A DNA stretch of 64,000 bases from WGMI01 sp041739275 (GTDB lineage: Bacteria; Bacteroidota; Bacteroidia; Flavobacteriales; Schleiferiaceae), in the NCBI GenBank assembly GCA_041739275.1, contig JBGSOF010000055.1, positions 1 through 64,000 on the forward strand. The letters run 5' to 3'. Of the stretch, positions 8,375 to 17,470 are shown piece by piece; positions within the stretch are counted from its first letter, which is position 1, and each line of letters opens with the position of its first letter. The position numbers and the translations under genes were made by a program. The notes under the pieces were generated by a model. The model saw nothing but the letters and a program-made list of their open reading frames with translations. It made no database searches and was not told where the DNA came from.

Positions 8375-9484
8375 ATGCGAAAGCCCCAATTCGGTCTGCG
8401 ATTTACGGCCTACACCGGGAAAGAGAAAACTCCCTTCGAACAACTCTTTGAGCTCTTCAAAGAATTGTTGCTCCACACCTCGGGCGACGTTGAAGAAGCC
8501 ATCGACTGGCTGCGGGCCATCGACAAAGAACACAAGCTCGCCACCGACGAGTACACGGTCGACGATTTTATCGAAGACCTCAAGAAAAAAGGCTACCTCC
8601 GAGAGGCGGTCGAAGGCGGAGGCGGTTTGGGAATGAGTCCGAAAACCGAACAAGAGCTCAGAAAGAGTGCCTTGGAGCGGGTGTTCGGAAAGCTCAAAAA
8701 ATCTTCTCAGGGCGGTCAGCATCGCAGCCGCTTTACGGGCTCGGGAGACGAATCGACCGCAGAATTGCGGAGTTTTGAATTTGGCGATTCGACCGATTCC
8801 ATTGCGCTGACTGAGTCGCTGAAGAACGCTCAAGTACTCCGCGGAATCGAGCCCGAATGGCTGCTCGAATCAGACTTGCTGGTGCACGAACGCGTCCACA
8901 AAGCGCAGTTGAGCACGGTTTTGATGATCGACCTCTCGCATTCGATGATTTTGTACGGAGAAGATCGCATCACCCCTGCCAAGCGGGTGGCCCTCGCCCT
9001 GGCCGAGCTCATCAAAACCCGATATCCCAAAGACAGCCTCGACATCATCGCATTCGGCAACGACGCCTGGCCCATCGAGCTGCGCGAATTGCCTTATCTG
9101 CAGGTGGGGCCTTATCACACAAACACGGTGGCGGGCCTCGATTTGGCCGCGGAGATTTTGAGGAAAAAAAAGGCGGCGAACAAGCAGATTTTGATGATCA
9201 CCGACGGCAAGCCGAGCTGTGTCACCGAAGCCGACGGCAGCCACTACATGAACAGCGTCGGTTTAGACGACTACATCGTCGGCAAGTGCATGTCGCGGGC
9301 GGCCTCACTTCGAAAAGCCCAAATCCCGGTAACGACCTTTATGATTGCGCGAGACCCCTTTTTGCAGCAATTTGTTCGCCGCTTTACCGAAATCAACAAG
9401 GGAAAGGCATTTTACACCGGCTTGAAAGGGCTCGGCAGCATGGTGTTTGAAGACTACGAGAAAAACAGAAAAAAGAAGCTCTGA
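8375..9484 (+). CDS. VWA domain protein paired with a MoxR-type ATPase
   Basis: The 369-residue cytoplasmic protein has no signal peptide or membrane segment. The first 170 residues are helical and charged. A von Willebrand A domain follows at about 180-365 with the metal site DLSHS at 186-190 and a later ITDGKP segment. VWA proteins of this type act with MoxR/magnesium-chelatase-like AAA ATPases in metal insertion or in assembly of protein complexes. The ATPase gene follows 21 bases downstream, so the pair is almost certainly an operon. No client enzyme is encoded next to it, so the target remains unknown. Confidence 0.85.
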   Translation: MRKPQFGLRFTAYTGKEKTPFEQLFELFKELLLHTSGDVEEAIDWLRAIDKEHKLATDEYTVDDFIEDLKKKGYLREAVEGGGGLGMSPKTEQELRKSALERVFGKLKKSSQGGQHRSRFTGSGDESTAELRSFEFGDSTDSIALTESLKNAQVLRGIEPEWLLESDLLVHERVHKAQLSTVLMIDLSHSMILYGEDRITPAKRVALALAELIKTRYPKDSLDIIAFGNDAWPIELRELPYLQVGPYHTNTVAGLDLAAEILRKKKAANKQILMITDGKPSCVTEADGSHYMNSVGLDDYIVGKCMSRAASLRKAQIPVTTFMIARDPFLQQFVRRFTEINKGKAFYTGLKGLGSMVFEDYEKNRKKKL

Positions 9485-9505
9485 CCGCTCTATGGCGGCT
9501 TGATT

Positions 9506-10993
9506 ATGAATCATTCCACTCCCCCAATCGCCGAGAACATCGGCCAGCTCAAGTCGTCGAATTATCGAAGCAGAAGCGTTCGAGATGAATTGCGCGAAAA
9601 TTTGATGGCTGCGCTTCAGTCGGGCACCGAGATATTCTCCGGAATTCACGGGTACGAACACAGCGTAATCCCCGATTTACAGCGCGCCATTCTCTCGAGA
9701 CACCACATCAATCTGCTCGGGTTGCGCGGGCAGGCCAAAACGCGTTTGGCTAGGAGCATGGTTTCCCTTCTCGACGAATGGACGCCCTATTTGACGTGCA
9801 CTGAACTGCGCGAAGACCCCTTGGCGCCCATTTCGGGCTTGGCCAAAAAGTACATCGCAGAAATGGGCGATCTCACAGAAATCGCGTGGATGCATCGAGA
9901 CGATCGCTACTTCGAAAAGCTCGCCACCCCCGATGTCAGCGTGGCCGACCTCATCGGCGATGTAGACCCGATTAAAGCCGCCAATTTAAAGCTGTCGTAT
10001 TCCGACGAACGCGTGATTCACTTTGGCATGATTCCCCGGGCGCATCGATCGATTTTTGTGATCAATGAATTGCCCGATTTGCAGCCTCGAATTCAGGTTT
10101 CTCTCTTCAACATTCTGCAAGAAGGCGATATTCAAATTCGGGGTTTTCAGCTCAGGTTGCCCATCGATATCCAATTCGTCTTTACAGCCAATCCCGAAGA
10201 CTACACCAATCGAGGCTCGATCGTCACCCCGCTCAAAGACCGCATTGGCAGCCAAATTTTGACTCATTATCCCGAAGAAATCGAGATTGCTTCAAAAATT
10301 ACGCGTCAGGAGGCCCGCATCGCTCCGGGGCTTCGCGAACGGATCCACTTGCCCGATTTGGCCGCCGAACTGCTGGAACAAGTCGGGTTCGAAGCGAGGC
10401 AGAGCGAGTTCGTCGACCCAAAGAGCGGGGTCAGTGCGCGCCTGAGCGTTTCGGCACTCGAGAACCTGTACAGCGCGGCCGAGCGAAGGATGTTGCTCAA
10501 CGGCGAAACCGAAACCCGCATTCGTCTCAGCGACTTTGCAGGCATTGTTCCGAGCATTATCGGCAAGGTGGAACTCGTGTACGAGGGCGAGCAAGAAGGT
10601 CCGGACGCCGTGGCAGAGCATTTGATCGGAGCGGCAGTCAAACGACTCTTGCCCAAGTACTTCCCCCCTATGGAGAAGCTCAAACAAAGCGATCCGAACA
10701 ATCCCTACCTCGGGATGATCAATGCGTTTGGCTCGGGCGATTTCATCGAATTGAATTTTGACGATTCAGATGCGCAGTATCGCAGCGCGCTCGAATCTCA
10801 AAGGCCTTTGTCCGATTTTGCGAAAAATCTGCGGCACCATTTCGACGATCAAGACCTGCACTTCGCGATGGAATTCGTGTTGTGGGCGCTTTCGGAACAC
10901 GCGCGGATCAACCGCGACAAATTGATTGCGGGCACGCGATATAGCGATCTGTATTCGGGTCTATTTTCAGAAAGCGATTCTCCCGAAGCCTAG
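9506..10993 (+). CDS. MoxR / magnesium-chelatase-I-like AAA+ ATPase
   Basis: This is 495 residues from ATG 9506; a TTG two codons earlier is possible. The Walker A loop is GLRGQAKTR at 72-80. The position of Walker B reads FVINELPDLQ at 184-193, with Asn-Glu in place of the usual Asp-Glu. I recall this from a known branch of chelatase-like ATPases, so it need not mean loss of activity. Further family marks are the ANPEDYTNRG sensor segment and a C-terminal helical lid. It partners the VWA protein just upstream; together they resemble the I and D subunits of a chelatase-type remodelling machine. Confidence 0.85.
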   Translation: MNHSTPPIAENIGQLKSSNYRSRSVRDELRENLMAALQSGTEIFSGIHGYEHSVIPDLQRAILSRHHINLLGLRGQAKTRLARSMVSLLDEWTPYLTCTELREDPLAPISGLAKKYIAEMGDLTEIAWMHRDDRYFEKLATPDVSVADLIGDVDPIKAANLKLSYSDERVIHFGMIPRAHRSIFVINELPDLQPRIQVSLFNILQEGDIQIRGFQLRLPIDIQFVFTANPEDYTNRGSIVTPLKDRIGSQILTHYPEEIEIASKITRQEARIAPGLRERIHLPDLAAELLEQVGFEARQSEFVDPKSGVSARLSVSALENLYSAAERRMLLNGETETRIRLSDFAGIVPSIIGKVELVYEGEQEGPDAVAEHLIGAAVKRLLPKYFPPMEKLKQSDPNNPYLGMINAFGSGDFIELNFDDSDAQYRSALESQRPLSDFAKNLRHHFDDQDLHFAMEFVLWALSEHARINRDKLIAGTRYSDLYSGLFSESDSPEA

Positions 10994-11005
10994 TCAGGAG
11001 AATCG
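10975..11005. terminator. Hairpin across the ATPase stop codon
   Basis: A perfect 9-base stem (10975-10983 with 10997-11005) encloses the TAG stop codon of the AAA ATPase in a 13-base loop. There is no T run after it, so a termination or mRNA-stability role is only a guess. It lies between two convergent genes. Confidence 0.35.
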
Positions 11006-11027
11006 ATCTGATCAAGTGGAACGAGAC

Positions 11028-12512
11028 CTACAGCAAATCGTTGGCGAGATTGGCCAGTTCGCTGCGCTCTCCTTTTTCGAGGGTGATGTGCGCGAATAGC
11101 TTATTCCCCTTGAGACGGTCGATCAAATAGCTCAAACCGTTCGACTGTTCGTCGAGGTAAGGAGTGTCGATTTGGTGAATGTCTCCCGTGAAGATAAACT
11201 TGGCATTTTCGCCGGCCCGAGTGATGATGGTCTTGACTTCGTGCGGAGTCAAGTTCTGAGCTTCGTCGACAATAAATATCACATTGCTCAAAGAACGCCC
11301 CCGGATGTAAGCCAAAGGGGTGACGAGAATCTTCTCGGTGTTCACCATTTCGTCGATTTGCTTATACTCTTTGTCCTGTTCGCGAAACTGGTTTTTGATA
11401 TACTTGAGGTTGTCCCAAAGCGGCTGCATATAGGGATTGATCTTGGCCTTCATATCTCCGGGCAAAAAGCCGATGTCTTTGTTGCTGAGCGGAACTATGG
11501 GGCGAGCCAAATAAATCTGCTTAAATTCTCTTCGCTGCTCGAGCGAACCGGCGAGGGCCAAAAGCGTTTTTCCCGTACCCGCAACCCCTTGAAGACTCAC
11601 CAGCTTGACTTCAGGATTCATGATGGCATGCAATGCGAACGTCTGCTCGGCATTTCGCGGCTTGATTCCGTAGAATGTTCGTTTCTCTACAGGTTCGAAG
11701 GCTTGGTCAAAGGGGTTGAAATAAGACAACATCGAGCTTCGGCTCGACTTGAGAATGTAAAAGTGGTTGTTGACCGGCTTAAAACCGCGCTCTGAATTTT
11801 CAATCACTCGATCGACATCAATGCGCCCTTCTCGATACAATTCGTCGATGAGTTCGTGCGGAAAATTATCGATCTGCCCTTTGCCCGTAAAGAGATTGTT
11901 GACGTCCTTAATCTTCCCCGTTTTGTAGTCTTCTGCGGGAATATTTAAGGCCTTGGCCTTGAGCCTTAAATTGATGTCCTTGGTAACGAGAATTACTTTT
12001 CGATCAGGGGCCTCGGCCATCATGGCCAGCGCCGAATTCAAAATGAAGTGATCGTTCTTGCGCATCGAAAACACGCGGGTCGCGTCGATGCGATTTCCTT
12101 CGGTGTTCATAATCACCTTGAACTTGCCTCGGGTTCCTCCGTTTAGGGCATTCCAATCTTGCAGGCTTTTGTCGCCCACTTTTTTATCGAGAAAACGAAT
12201 AAATTCTCGGGCCTCAAAATTCTTGGTGTCGTTTCCTTTTTTGAACTCATCGAGTTCTTCGAGCACCGTGATTGGGATCGCGACGTCGTGCTCTTCAAAA
12301 TTCTGAATGGCGTTGTGGTCGAACAGAATGACCGAAGTGTCGAGAACAAATATTTTCTTTTCGGAGTCCTTAATTTTCCCCGTTTTCTTCACCCCTGTCT
12401 TTTTGGCGGTCCCGGACTCTGAAATGGAGTCTGTTTTGAGCCGTGCACCTTTCATCGGGTTCGATTCGTGCTCGATGTCGAGCGGGGCAAGCAAAGCGCT
12501 GGTTTGAGACAT
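11028..12512 (-). CDS. PIN-PhoH family ribonuclease/ATPase
   Basis: The 494-residue protein joins an N-terminal PIN nuclease domain (about 53-190, first acidic residue D58 in FVLDTSVIL) to a C-terminal PhoH ATPase domain. The ATPase has Walker A GVAGTGKT at 309-316 and a Walker B IFIVDEAQN near 415-424. This PhoH2-like arrangement is known for coupling RNA unwinding to RNA cleavage; the biological role in Bacteroidota is unsettled. Residues 20-52 are Lys/Ser/Thr-rich and probably flexible. No antitoxin-like gene precedes it. A separate PhoH protein without a PIN domain is encoded at 56407-57348. Confidence 0.9.
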   Translation of the reverse strand: MSQTSALLAPLDIEHESNPMKGARLKTDSISESGTAKKTGVKKTGKIKDSEKKIFVLDTSVILFDHNAIQNFEEHDVAIPITVLEELDEFKKGNDTKNFEAREFIRFLDKKVGDKSLQDWNALNGGTRGKFKVIMNTEGNRIDATRVFSMRKNDHFILNSALAMMAEAPDRKVILVTKDINLRLKAKALNIPAEDYKTGKIKDVNNLFTGKGQIDNFPHELIDELYREGRIDVDRVIENSERGFKPVNNHFYILKSSRSSMLSYFNPFDQAFEPVEKRTFYGIKPRNAEQTFALHAIMNPEVKLVSLQGVAGTGKTLLALAGSLEQRREFKQIYLARPIVPLSNKDIGFLPGDMKAKINPYMQPLWDNLKYIKNQFREQDKEYKQIDEMVNTEKILVTPLAYIRGRSLSNVIFIVDEAQNLTPHEVKTIITRAGENAKFIFTGDIHQIDTPYLDEQSNGLSYLIDRLKGNKLFAHITLEKGERSELANLANDLL

Positions 12513-12843
12513 TTAAGAGTGTTATTAATGTTGATTCCAAGTTAGACCGATTCAATTCACAAGCCCGGGCACCGCTCCGTTTTTCTATTCACTATTTCGA
12601 TTTGATAACTCTAAAGCACCGCTTCAAATCATTTGCCGTAAGATTGATGCCCCGAATGCCGTCAGCGGTGGGCTCGTCCCCCTTTCCCAGCCGATTCTTT
12701 GTCGACAGAGATCGATTCGCACCGCGCAGAGTTCGCTTCTTTGGTGCATGCCTTGAGTAGTTCAATTCCATGCGGAGCAAACCGTTCGGGCTCGATGCCT
12801 CTACGAGCTTTTCGTGCGGCCTTGGTTTCACTATTTTCCGCAA
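12513..12843. other. Intergenic region without a supported gene
   Basis: These 331 bases separate the divergent PIN-PhoH and secreted-protein genes. Short open frames of up to about 88 codons occur on both strands, but none has a recognisable domain and several overlap one another. No tRNA or strong terminator is visible. The region most likely holds the two divergent promoters. Confidence 0.5.
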
Positions 12844-14781
12844 ATGATTCTAAATCGAATTTCGGCCGGCGCTGTTTTGAGCCTGTTTGCGCTGATGCTC
12901 TTTCAGCCCGAGAACAGCCGTGCGGCACATTTGGTCGGAGGGCACATCACATATAGGTGCCTGGGTGGGGGCGATTACGACATTAAACTTCGCGTTTATC
13001 GCGACTGCGCAGGGGGCGGCGCGGCCTTTGATGCCTTTGCCGATCTGGCGGTCTACGATGCCTCGAACAACCTGATTCTCAACATTGGAATTGCCAAGGG
13101 CACCGAGTTTATCCTTCCGAACAACAATACGGGCAACCCTTGCCTGAGCTCTCCTCCGGGGCTTTGCACCGAATACGCCGATTACGACACCGTGGTCAAC
13201 CTGCCCCCAATCGCGGGCGGATACACTCTGGTTCATCAACGCTGCTGCCGCAATGCAGGCATCGACAACGTTCAAAATTCGGGGGCCTTCGGCAATACCT
13301 ATTCTACCCGCATCCCCGACATGGGGGCAAACTGCAACAGTTCGGCACAGTTCACGGCCCCTTCTCCGATCGTTCTCTGCCTTGGCGACCCCTTGCAATT
13401 TCAAATTGAAGCCATCGATCCCGACGGGGATTCCCTTTTTTACGAATTCTGCGAAATTCTGAACGGGGGCGGTCAATCGGGCGGGGGATGCAATGCCGTG
13501 GTGCCCCAGCCGTCTTGTCCGCCTCCCTTTACGGCCATCCCCTTTGCTCCGGGCTACAGCGCGCTCAACCCGATTCCGGGAAGTCCCGCAATCTCGATCG
13601 AAGACAGCACGGGCAAATTGCTCGGCACCCCCAATCAGCTCGGTCGATATGTGGTCGGCGTTTGCGTGAGCGAATTCCGAGCAGGAAGCTTGTTGAGTAC
13701 CGTACAACTTGATTATCAATTTATTGTAACCCAGTGTGTCAGCAATATCACCGCCGATATGGTCACGCCCATCGAAGACCCTTCGATCAATTGCGACGGC
13801 CTCACGGTGAACTTCATCAACCAAAGCCCCAGTTTTAGCACCCTGCTCTGGGATTTTGGGGTTCCCACAGCGACCAACGACACTTCGAATTTGCCGAACC
13901 CCCAGTTTACCTATCCTTATGCCGATACGTTTAGGGTTCAACTCATTGTAAACCCGGGCTTTGTGTGCAGCGACACGGCTTTTTTCGATTTTATTGTTCA
14001 ACCGCCCGTTTCCGGCAATCTGCTTTGGACGGGCACTCCATGTTTTGAAGTTCAGAATCTTCAGTTCGAAGCGGTGGGCAATTGGCCTGCGCAAACCCAA
14101 TTCGTCTGGGATTTTGGACCCAATGCGAGCCCAATTGGTTGGGGGCAACTCGTTCCTCCGCCCGTGAGTTGGTCGACTCCCGGCTGGCATGTCGTTGAAT
14201 TTTTCGCAGATTATCCTCCCAACTGCCAGGTGATTCTTACCGACAGCGTGTTTATCAGCAATTTGAGTGCGACGGTAGACGCTGGCCCCGATCAGACGAT
14301 TGCTCTGGGTCAAAACGCCCTTCTGAATGCGAGCGGCGGCTCGGAATACTATTGGTTTAGCGATGTTCCGGCCCGTTATAGCGGGCGATTTGAGCAAGGA
14401 ATTTCGGTTTGGCCTTTTGAAGACACCACTACTTTCTATGTTCGGGTACTCGACGCTCAAGGCTGCGCCGGCATCGATTCGGTGCGCGTCTTTGTGCTGG
14501 ATATCGAAAACCCAAGTGCGCCGCCCAATACTTTGACCCCCAATGGAGATGGCCTCAACGAAACCCTCGATTTGTCGCTTTTTCTCGAAGACGGCCCCGC
14601 CAATTTGACCGTGTACAATCGCTGGGGAAGCCCTGTCGTAGAAATTCTCAACTACAAAAACGACTGGAACGGGCGAAGTTCAGGGGGCGACCTCCTCCCG
14701 GACGGCTCGTATTATGTATTGTTGATTCGAGACGGAGTCACTTTGTACAAATCGTCCGTTCACTTGATCCGTGGGCGTTGA
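12844..14781 (+). CDS. Secreted protein with gliding-type (T9SS) C-terminal domain
   Basis: This is 645 residues from ATG 12844, giving a clear signal peptide (about 1-31) ending in SRA-AH. The mature N-terminus (HLVGGHITYRCLG) and the Cys-rich YRDCAGG region belong to a fold common in large secreted Bacteroidota proteins. A PKD-like segment (LLWDFGVPT) lies mid-protein and a second near FVWDFGPN. The last 85 residues (from NTLTPNGDGLNE, with YNRWGSPV, to the end) form the gliding-motility-associated C-terminal domain used by the type IX secretion system. It should be exported and bound to or released from the cell surface, perhaps as an adhesin. Some 10 codons lie open upstream but would spoil the signal peptide. 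Confidence 0.9.
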   Translation: MILNRISAGAVLSLFALMLFQPENSRAAHLVGGHITYRCLGGGDYDIKLRVYRDCAGGGAAFDAFADLAVYDASNNLILNIGIAKGTEFILPNNNTGNPCLSSPPGLCTEYADYDTVVNLPPIAGGYTLVHQRCCRNAGIDNVQNSGAFGNTYSTRIPDMGANCNSSAQFTAPSPIVLCLGDPLQFQIEAIDPDGDSLFYEFCEILNGGGQSGGGCNAVVPQPSCPPPFTAIPFAPGYSALNPIPGSPAISIEDSTGKLLGTPNQLGRYVVGVCVSEFRAGSLLSTVQLDYQFIVTQCVSNITADMVTPIEDPSINCDGLTVNFINQSPSFSTLLWDFGVPTATNDTSNLPNPQFTYPYADTFRVQLIVNPGFVCSDTAFFDFIVQPPVSGNLLWTGTPCFEVQNLQFEAVGNWPAQTQFVWDFGPNASPIGWGQLVPPPVSWSTPGWHVVEFFADYPPNCQVILTDSVFISNLSATVDAGPDQTIALGQNALLNASGGSEYYWFSDVPARYSGRFEQGISVWPFEDTTTFYVRVLDAQGCAGIDSVRVFVLDIENPSAPPNTLTPNGDGLNETLDLSLFLEDGPANLTVYNRWGSPVVEILNYKNDWNGRSSGGDLLPDGSYYVLLIRDGVTLYKSSVHLIRGR

Positions 14782-14875
14782 CCGCTCGCGATCGCAACCG
14801 ATTGCCCTTGCACAAATGAGACAAAAACCAACAAGAGAACCCAGAGAATATCGAGCTTAAAAAGTGCATAGGTGT

Positions 14876-14902
14876 TTGGTATTCTGTTTTGAACTACTTT
14901 TG
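14876..14902 (+). promoter_or_regulatory. Candidate promoter of the RNA-binding protein gene
   Basis: TTG at 14876-14878 and TACTTTTG at 14895-14902 match the Bacteroidota -33 and -7 boxes, with 16 bases between them (the usual is near 19). This would leave a leader of about 110 bases, long enough for post-transcriptional control such as cold-responsive folding. Confidence 0.4.
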
Positions 14903-15019
14903 AGCGCATTTTGAGTGGAAGCCTGTGCCAAGTACTGTCTTTTGTGCTGAAAAGAGCTCAAGGTCGTTTGTGCCCTCTCTCCCTCAAGGCCTTGTTCAAT
15001 TTAACCTCTTTTCAGTGTG

Positions 15020-15379
15020 ATGAATATTTATGTGTCTAACCTCAGCTATCGCGTTGAGGAAAACCAACTCCGGTCGCTTTTTGAGCAGTACGGAGAGGTG
15101 AGCTCGGTCAAGATCGTCATGGATCGCGAAACCGGTCGCTCGCGTGGTTTTGGTTTCGTTGAAATGACTAACGATTCCGAAGGCAAGCTCGCCGTCGAGC
15201 AACTCAATGAAGTCGACTTTCAGGGTCGCAATTTGCGCGTCAACGAAGCACGTCCCCGCGAAGAAGGCGGCAGTGGCGGAGGCGGAGGCTTTAGCCGCGG
15301 AGGCGGTGGAGGCGGCGGAGGCTACAACCGCGGTGGCGGAGGTGGCGGAGGCTACGAGCGTCGCAACGACCGCTACTAA
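15020..15379 (+). CDS. Glycine-rich RRM RNA-binding protein
   Basis: The 119-residue protein has one RNA recognition motif at about 1-80 (RNP2 IYVSNL at 3-8, RNP1 RGFGFVEM at 42-49). A tail of Gly, Arg, Tyr and Asn (85-119) follows, made of near-repeats of Gly stretches broken by SR, NR and ER. Such proteins bind RNA and are often induced by cold or stress in cyanobacteria and Bacteroidota. A GTG immediately before the ATG could also serve. The Gly tail is encoded by a low-complexity GGCGGAGGC-type repeat (about 15268-15355). A strong terminator follows at 15429-15457. Confidence 0.92.
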   Translation: MNIYVSNLSYRVEENQLRSLFEQYGEVSSVKIVMDRETGRSRGFGFVEMTNDSEGKLAVEQLNEVDFQGRNLRVNEARPREEGGSGGGGGFSRGGGGGGGGYNRGGGGGGGYERRNDRY

Positions 15380-15425
15380 GCGATCGAAGCAGACCGAGAA
15401 GCTTCATTTTTTAAAGAAGCAAATC

Positions 15426-16457
15426 CTACCCCGGCCAAACGCCGGGGTTTTTATTTTCAGAGGATTTCATTCGCCCAATCGGTGTATGGGGGCAATTTGC
15501 CTCAGTGAGGGTTCGTTCGACTTCAGACATTCCTTCAGGGGCCACAGAGATCAAGAGCCCTCCCGAAGTTTGCGGATCGGCCAAAAGCATGCGCTCGAAG
15601 GCATCTTTAAAATGCAGTTGCCGGCCATAGCTCCTCAAGTTGCGCGCGGTACCCCCGGGAGCACAACCGAGATCGCTGTAGCCACGAGCCCATTCAAACA
15701 CCGGCAGACGATCAAAAACAAGCTCTGCAGACAATCCGGAAGCTTCGCAGAGCTCGAGCAAATGCCCCGCCAGACCGAAGCCCGTGACATCTGTCAAGGC
15801 ATTCACCGCTTTTATTCGAGACAATTCAGACCCGATCCGATTGAGCTTTTTCATGGACTCCATGGCTATTTTGAGGTCGCCGGGTTTCGACAGCCCCTTT
15901 TTCTGCGCTGTGGTGATCAGACCAATCCCCAGCGGTTTGCTTAAATAGAGCATATCTCCGGCCTGAGCGCCTGAGTTCATCTTGACTGAATCAAGCGGGA
16001 CACGCCCTGTGGCCGCCAGTCCGAAAATCGGTTCGCCGAGGTCGATGCTGTGCCCCCCTGCCAATGGAATTCCCGCTCGTTCGCATGCCGCGCGCGCGCC
16101 CCGCACAACCTCACCCGCCGTTTCAACGGGCAGTTTGTCGATAGGCCAACCCAAAATCGCGATAGCCATCATCGGTTCGCCGCCCATGGCATAGATGTCT
16201 GAGAGGGCGTTGACCGCGGCGATTTCGCCAAAATCGAAGGCGTCGTCCACAATGGGCGTAAAGAAATCTGTGGTAGAGACAATTCCCTGATCGCCGAGCC
16301 TGTAGACCGCCGCATCGTCTTTGGTCGAGTTTCCGACCAATAAATCGGGAAACACGCTCGAATTTCCCGAGTTCGACAATATTTTCTCGAGCTGATCGGG
16401 AGCGATTTTACAGCCACAACCCGCGCCATGGCTAAATTGAGTAAGTCTGTGGTTCAC
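15426..16457 (-). CDS. selD: Selenide, water dikinase
   Basis: The 343-residue enzyme makes selenophosphate from selenide and ATP. The active-site segment GAGCGCK is at 11-17; Cys14, Cys16 and Lys17 correspond to Cys17, Cys19 and Lys20 of the E. coli enzyme, so this is the cysteine form, not a selenoprotein. The glycine-rich and acidic ATP-binding motifs (DDAAV, TDFF, GGHS, DVTGFGLAGH, DPQTSGG) are present. The start is GTG at 16457, whose bases overlap the TGA stop of mnmH (GTGA), implying coupled translation. The final residues (about NKNPGVWPG) are encoded by the neighbouring gene's terminator hairpin. No selA or selB is in the window, so the likely use is tRNA 2-selenouridine. Confidence 0.95.
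   Translation of the reverse strand: MNHRLTQFSHGAGCGCKIAPDQLEKILSNSGNSSVFPDLLVGNSTKDDAAVYRLGDQGIVSTTDFFTPIVDDAFDFGEIAAVNALSDIYAMGGEPMMAIAILGWPIDKLPVETAGEVVRGARAACERAGIPLAGGHSIDLGEPIFGLAATGRVPLDSVKMNSGAQAGDMLYLSKPLGIGLITTAQKKGLSKPGDLKIAMESMKKLNRIGSELSRIKAVNALTDVTGFGLAGHLLELCEASGLSAELVFDRLPVFEWARGYSDLGCAPGGTARNLRSYGRQLHFKDAFERMLLADPQTSGGLLISVAPEGMSEVERTLTEANCPHTPIGRMKSSENKNPGVWPG
15429..15457 (+). terminator. Terminator of the RRM gene, inside the end of selD
   Basis: CCCCGGC (15429-15435) pairs with GCCGGGG (15441-15447) and is followed by TTTTTATTTT. The same bases encode the last residues of SelD on the other strand, so the terminator is embedded in coding sequence. Confidence 0.85.
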
Positions 16458-17470
16458 TTTGTTTGAAGAGATTCAATGATTTCGAGCGCAATGGCATCGG
16501 CCGAAACCGACCGGGTGTGCACAACCCGTCCGAGCTCGGCCCTTTTCTTTTCGGTTCCAAACCGATAGGCCTTGTCGTAATAGCGCAGCAAAAGTGCGGC
16601 ACATTCGGCGAGTTGCCCGCCTTCGAGCAACTGAAGCGCGCGGTCGCATTCCAGCCCGCCCAGTCGCTTGCGAATTCGTTCGACCCCCATTTGGAGTTCA
16701 GATATCGGGGCACTGCCGTAAGACTGCACGAGCAGATCCAGTCGGTGTTCAAACGGGCGGTCGACCCAAATCCAAGGCGATCGCTGCATCCCCGCGTACA
16801 GACCATCGGGCAGGCGCACCTTGCCGATGGAATGCGATTCGTCTTCAATCCAGATTCTCCGAGACGTGTCTAAGGCGCGAAAAGCTTCGAAGACCTTGTT
16901 TTGAAAGTGTTCGTTGGGCGGCTGTTGTGCTTCACCAATCGAACCGAAGCTCGAACCTTTGTGCTTTGCTATGGCTTCGAGATCGACCATTTGCTCTCCC
17001 CTGGCGGCCAAGGATGCCAAAATGCCCGTCTTGTCGGTTCCGGTTGGCCCACTCAAGACCACCAACGGCAATTCGCGCTCGAAAAATGCATGAAGGTTGG
17101 TTCGATACGATTTGTATCCCCCCGGGAGGCGAACGACCTCAAAGCCCGCCGTCTCGAGCAGCCAAGCCATGGAGCCACTCCTCATTCCGCCTCTCCAGCA
17201 ATACACGCCCACTTTGCCCAAAGGGGCCCATGCGCGCGCTCGATCGACCAAGCTTCCCAATTTCGGTCCGATCAATTCCAGACCGAGGCGCACCGCAGCA
17301 CTTTGACCTTTCTGGGCAAAGCAGAGCCCGATTTGATGCCGCTCTTCGTCGCTGAACAAGGGGAGCGAGCGTGCGCCCGGAATATGGCCGCTTTCGTATT
17401 CTGCCGGAGCGCGCACGTCGAGAATCGGATATTCCTCCAACATTAAAAACTGCTCGATCGCTGCATCCAT
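16454..17470 (-). CDS. mnmH: tRNA 2-selenouridine synthase
   Basis: The 338-residue enzyme replaces sulfur with selenium at the wobble uridine of certain tRNAs, using selenophosphate from SelD. An N-terminal rhodanese domain (1-130) carries the catalytic Cys91 in the YCWRGG motif. A P-loop domain follows, and the expected GxTGSGKT reads GPTGTDKT at 141-148, with Asp where the third glycine belongs. The later family motifs (DLEAIAKHKGSSFG, IEDES) are intact. Length is slightly under the usual 350-370. It is the first gene of an operon with selD, joined by a 4-base overlap. Also called selU. Confidence 0.92.
   Translation of the reverse strand: MDAAIEQFLMLEEYPILDVRAPAEYESGHIPGARSLPLFSDEERHQIGLCFAQKGQSAAVRLGLELIGPKLGSLVDRARAWAPLGKVGVYCWRGGMRSGSMAWLLETAGFEVVRLPGGYKSYRTNLHAFFERELPLVVLSGPTGTDKTGILASLAARGEQMVDLEAIAKHKGSSFGSIGEAQQPPNEHFQNKVFEAFRALDTSRRIWIEDESHSIGKVRLPDGLYAGMQRSPWIWVDRPFEHRLDLLVQSYGSAPISELQMGVERIRKRLGGLECDRALQLLEGGQLAECAALLLRYYDKAYRFGTEKKRAELGRVVHTRSVSADAIALEIIESLQTK

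Noticed and set aside
12592..12928. Short minus-strand frames (83 and 88 codons) near the secreted protein gene
   Set aside because: They overlap one another in different frames and the start region of the secreted protein gene, and lack any recognisable motif.
12850..14460. A 536-codon open frame on the minus strand within the secreted protein gene
   Set aside because: It runs opposite a gene with a clear signal peptide and sorting domain; its product shows no domain and has the low-complexity look of an antisense shadow.
15268..15355. GGCGGAGGC-type tandem pattern, first considered as a CRISPR-like or satellite repeat
   Set aside because: It encodes the glycine-rich tail of the RRM protein in frame; unit lengths vary, and there are no spacers.
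16594..17355. A 253-codon forward frame opposite mnmH
   Set aside because: It is antisense to conserved mnmH motifs and matches no family.
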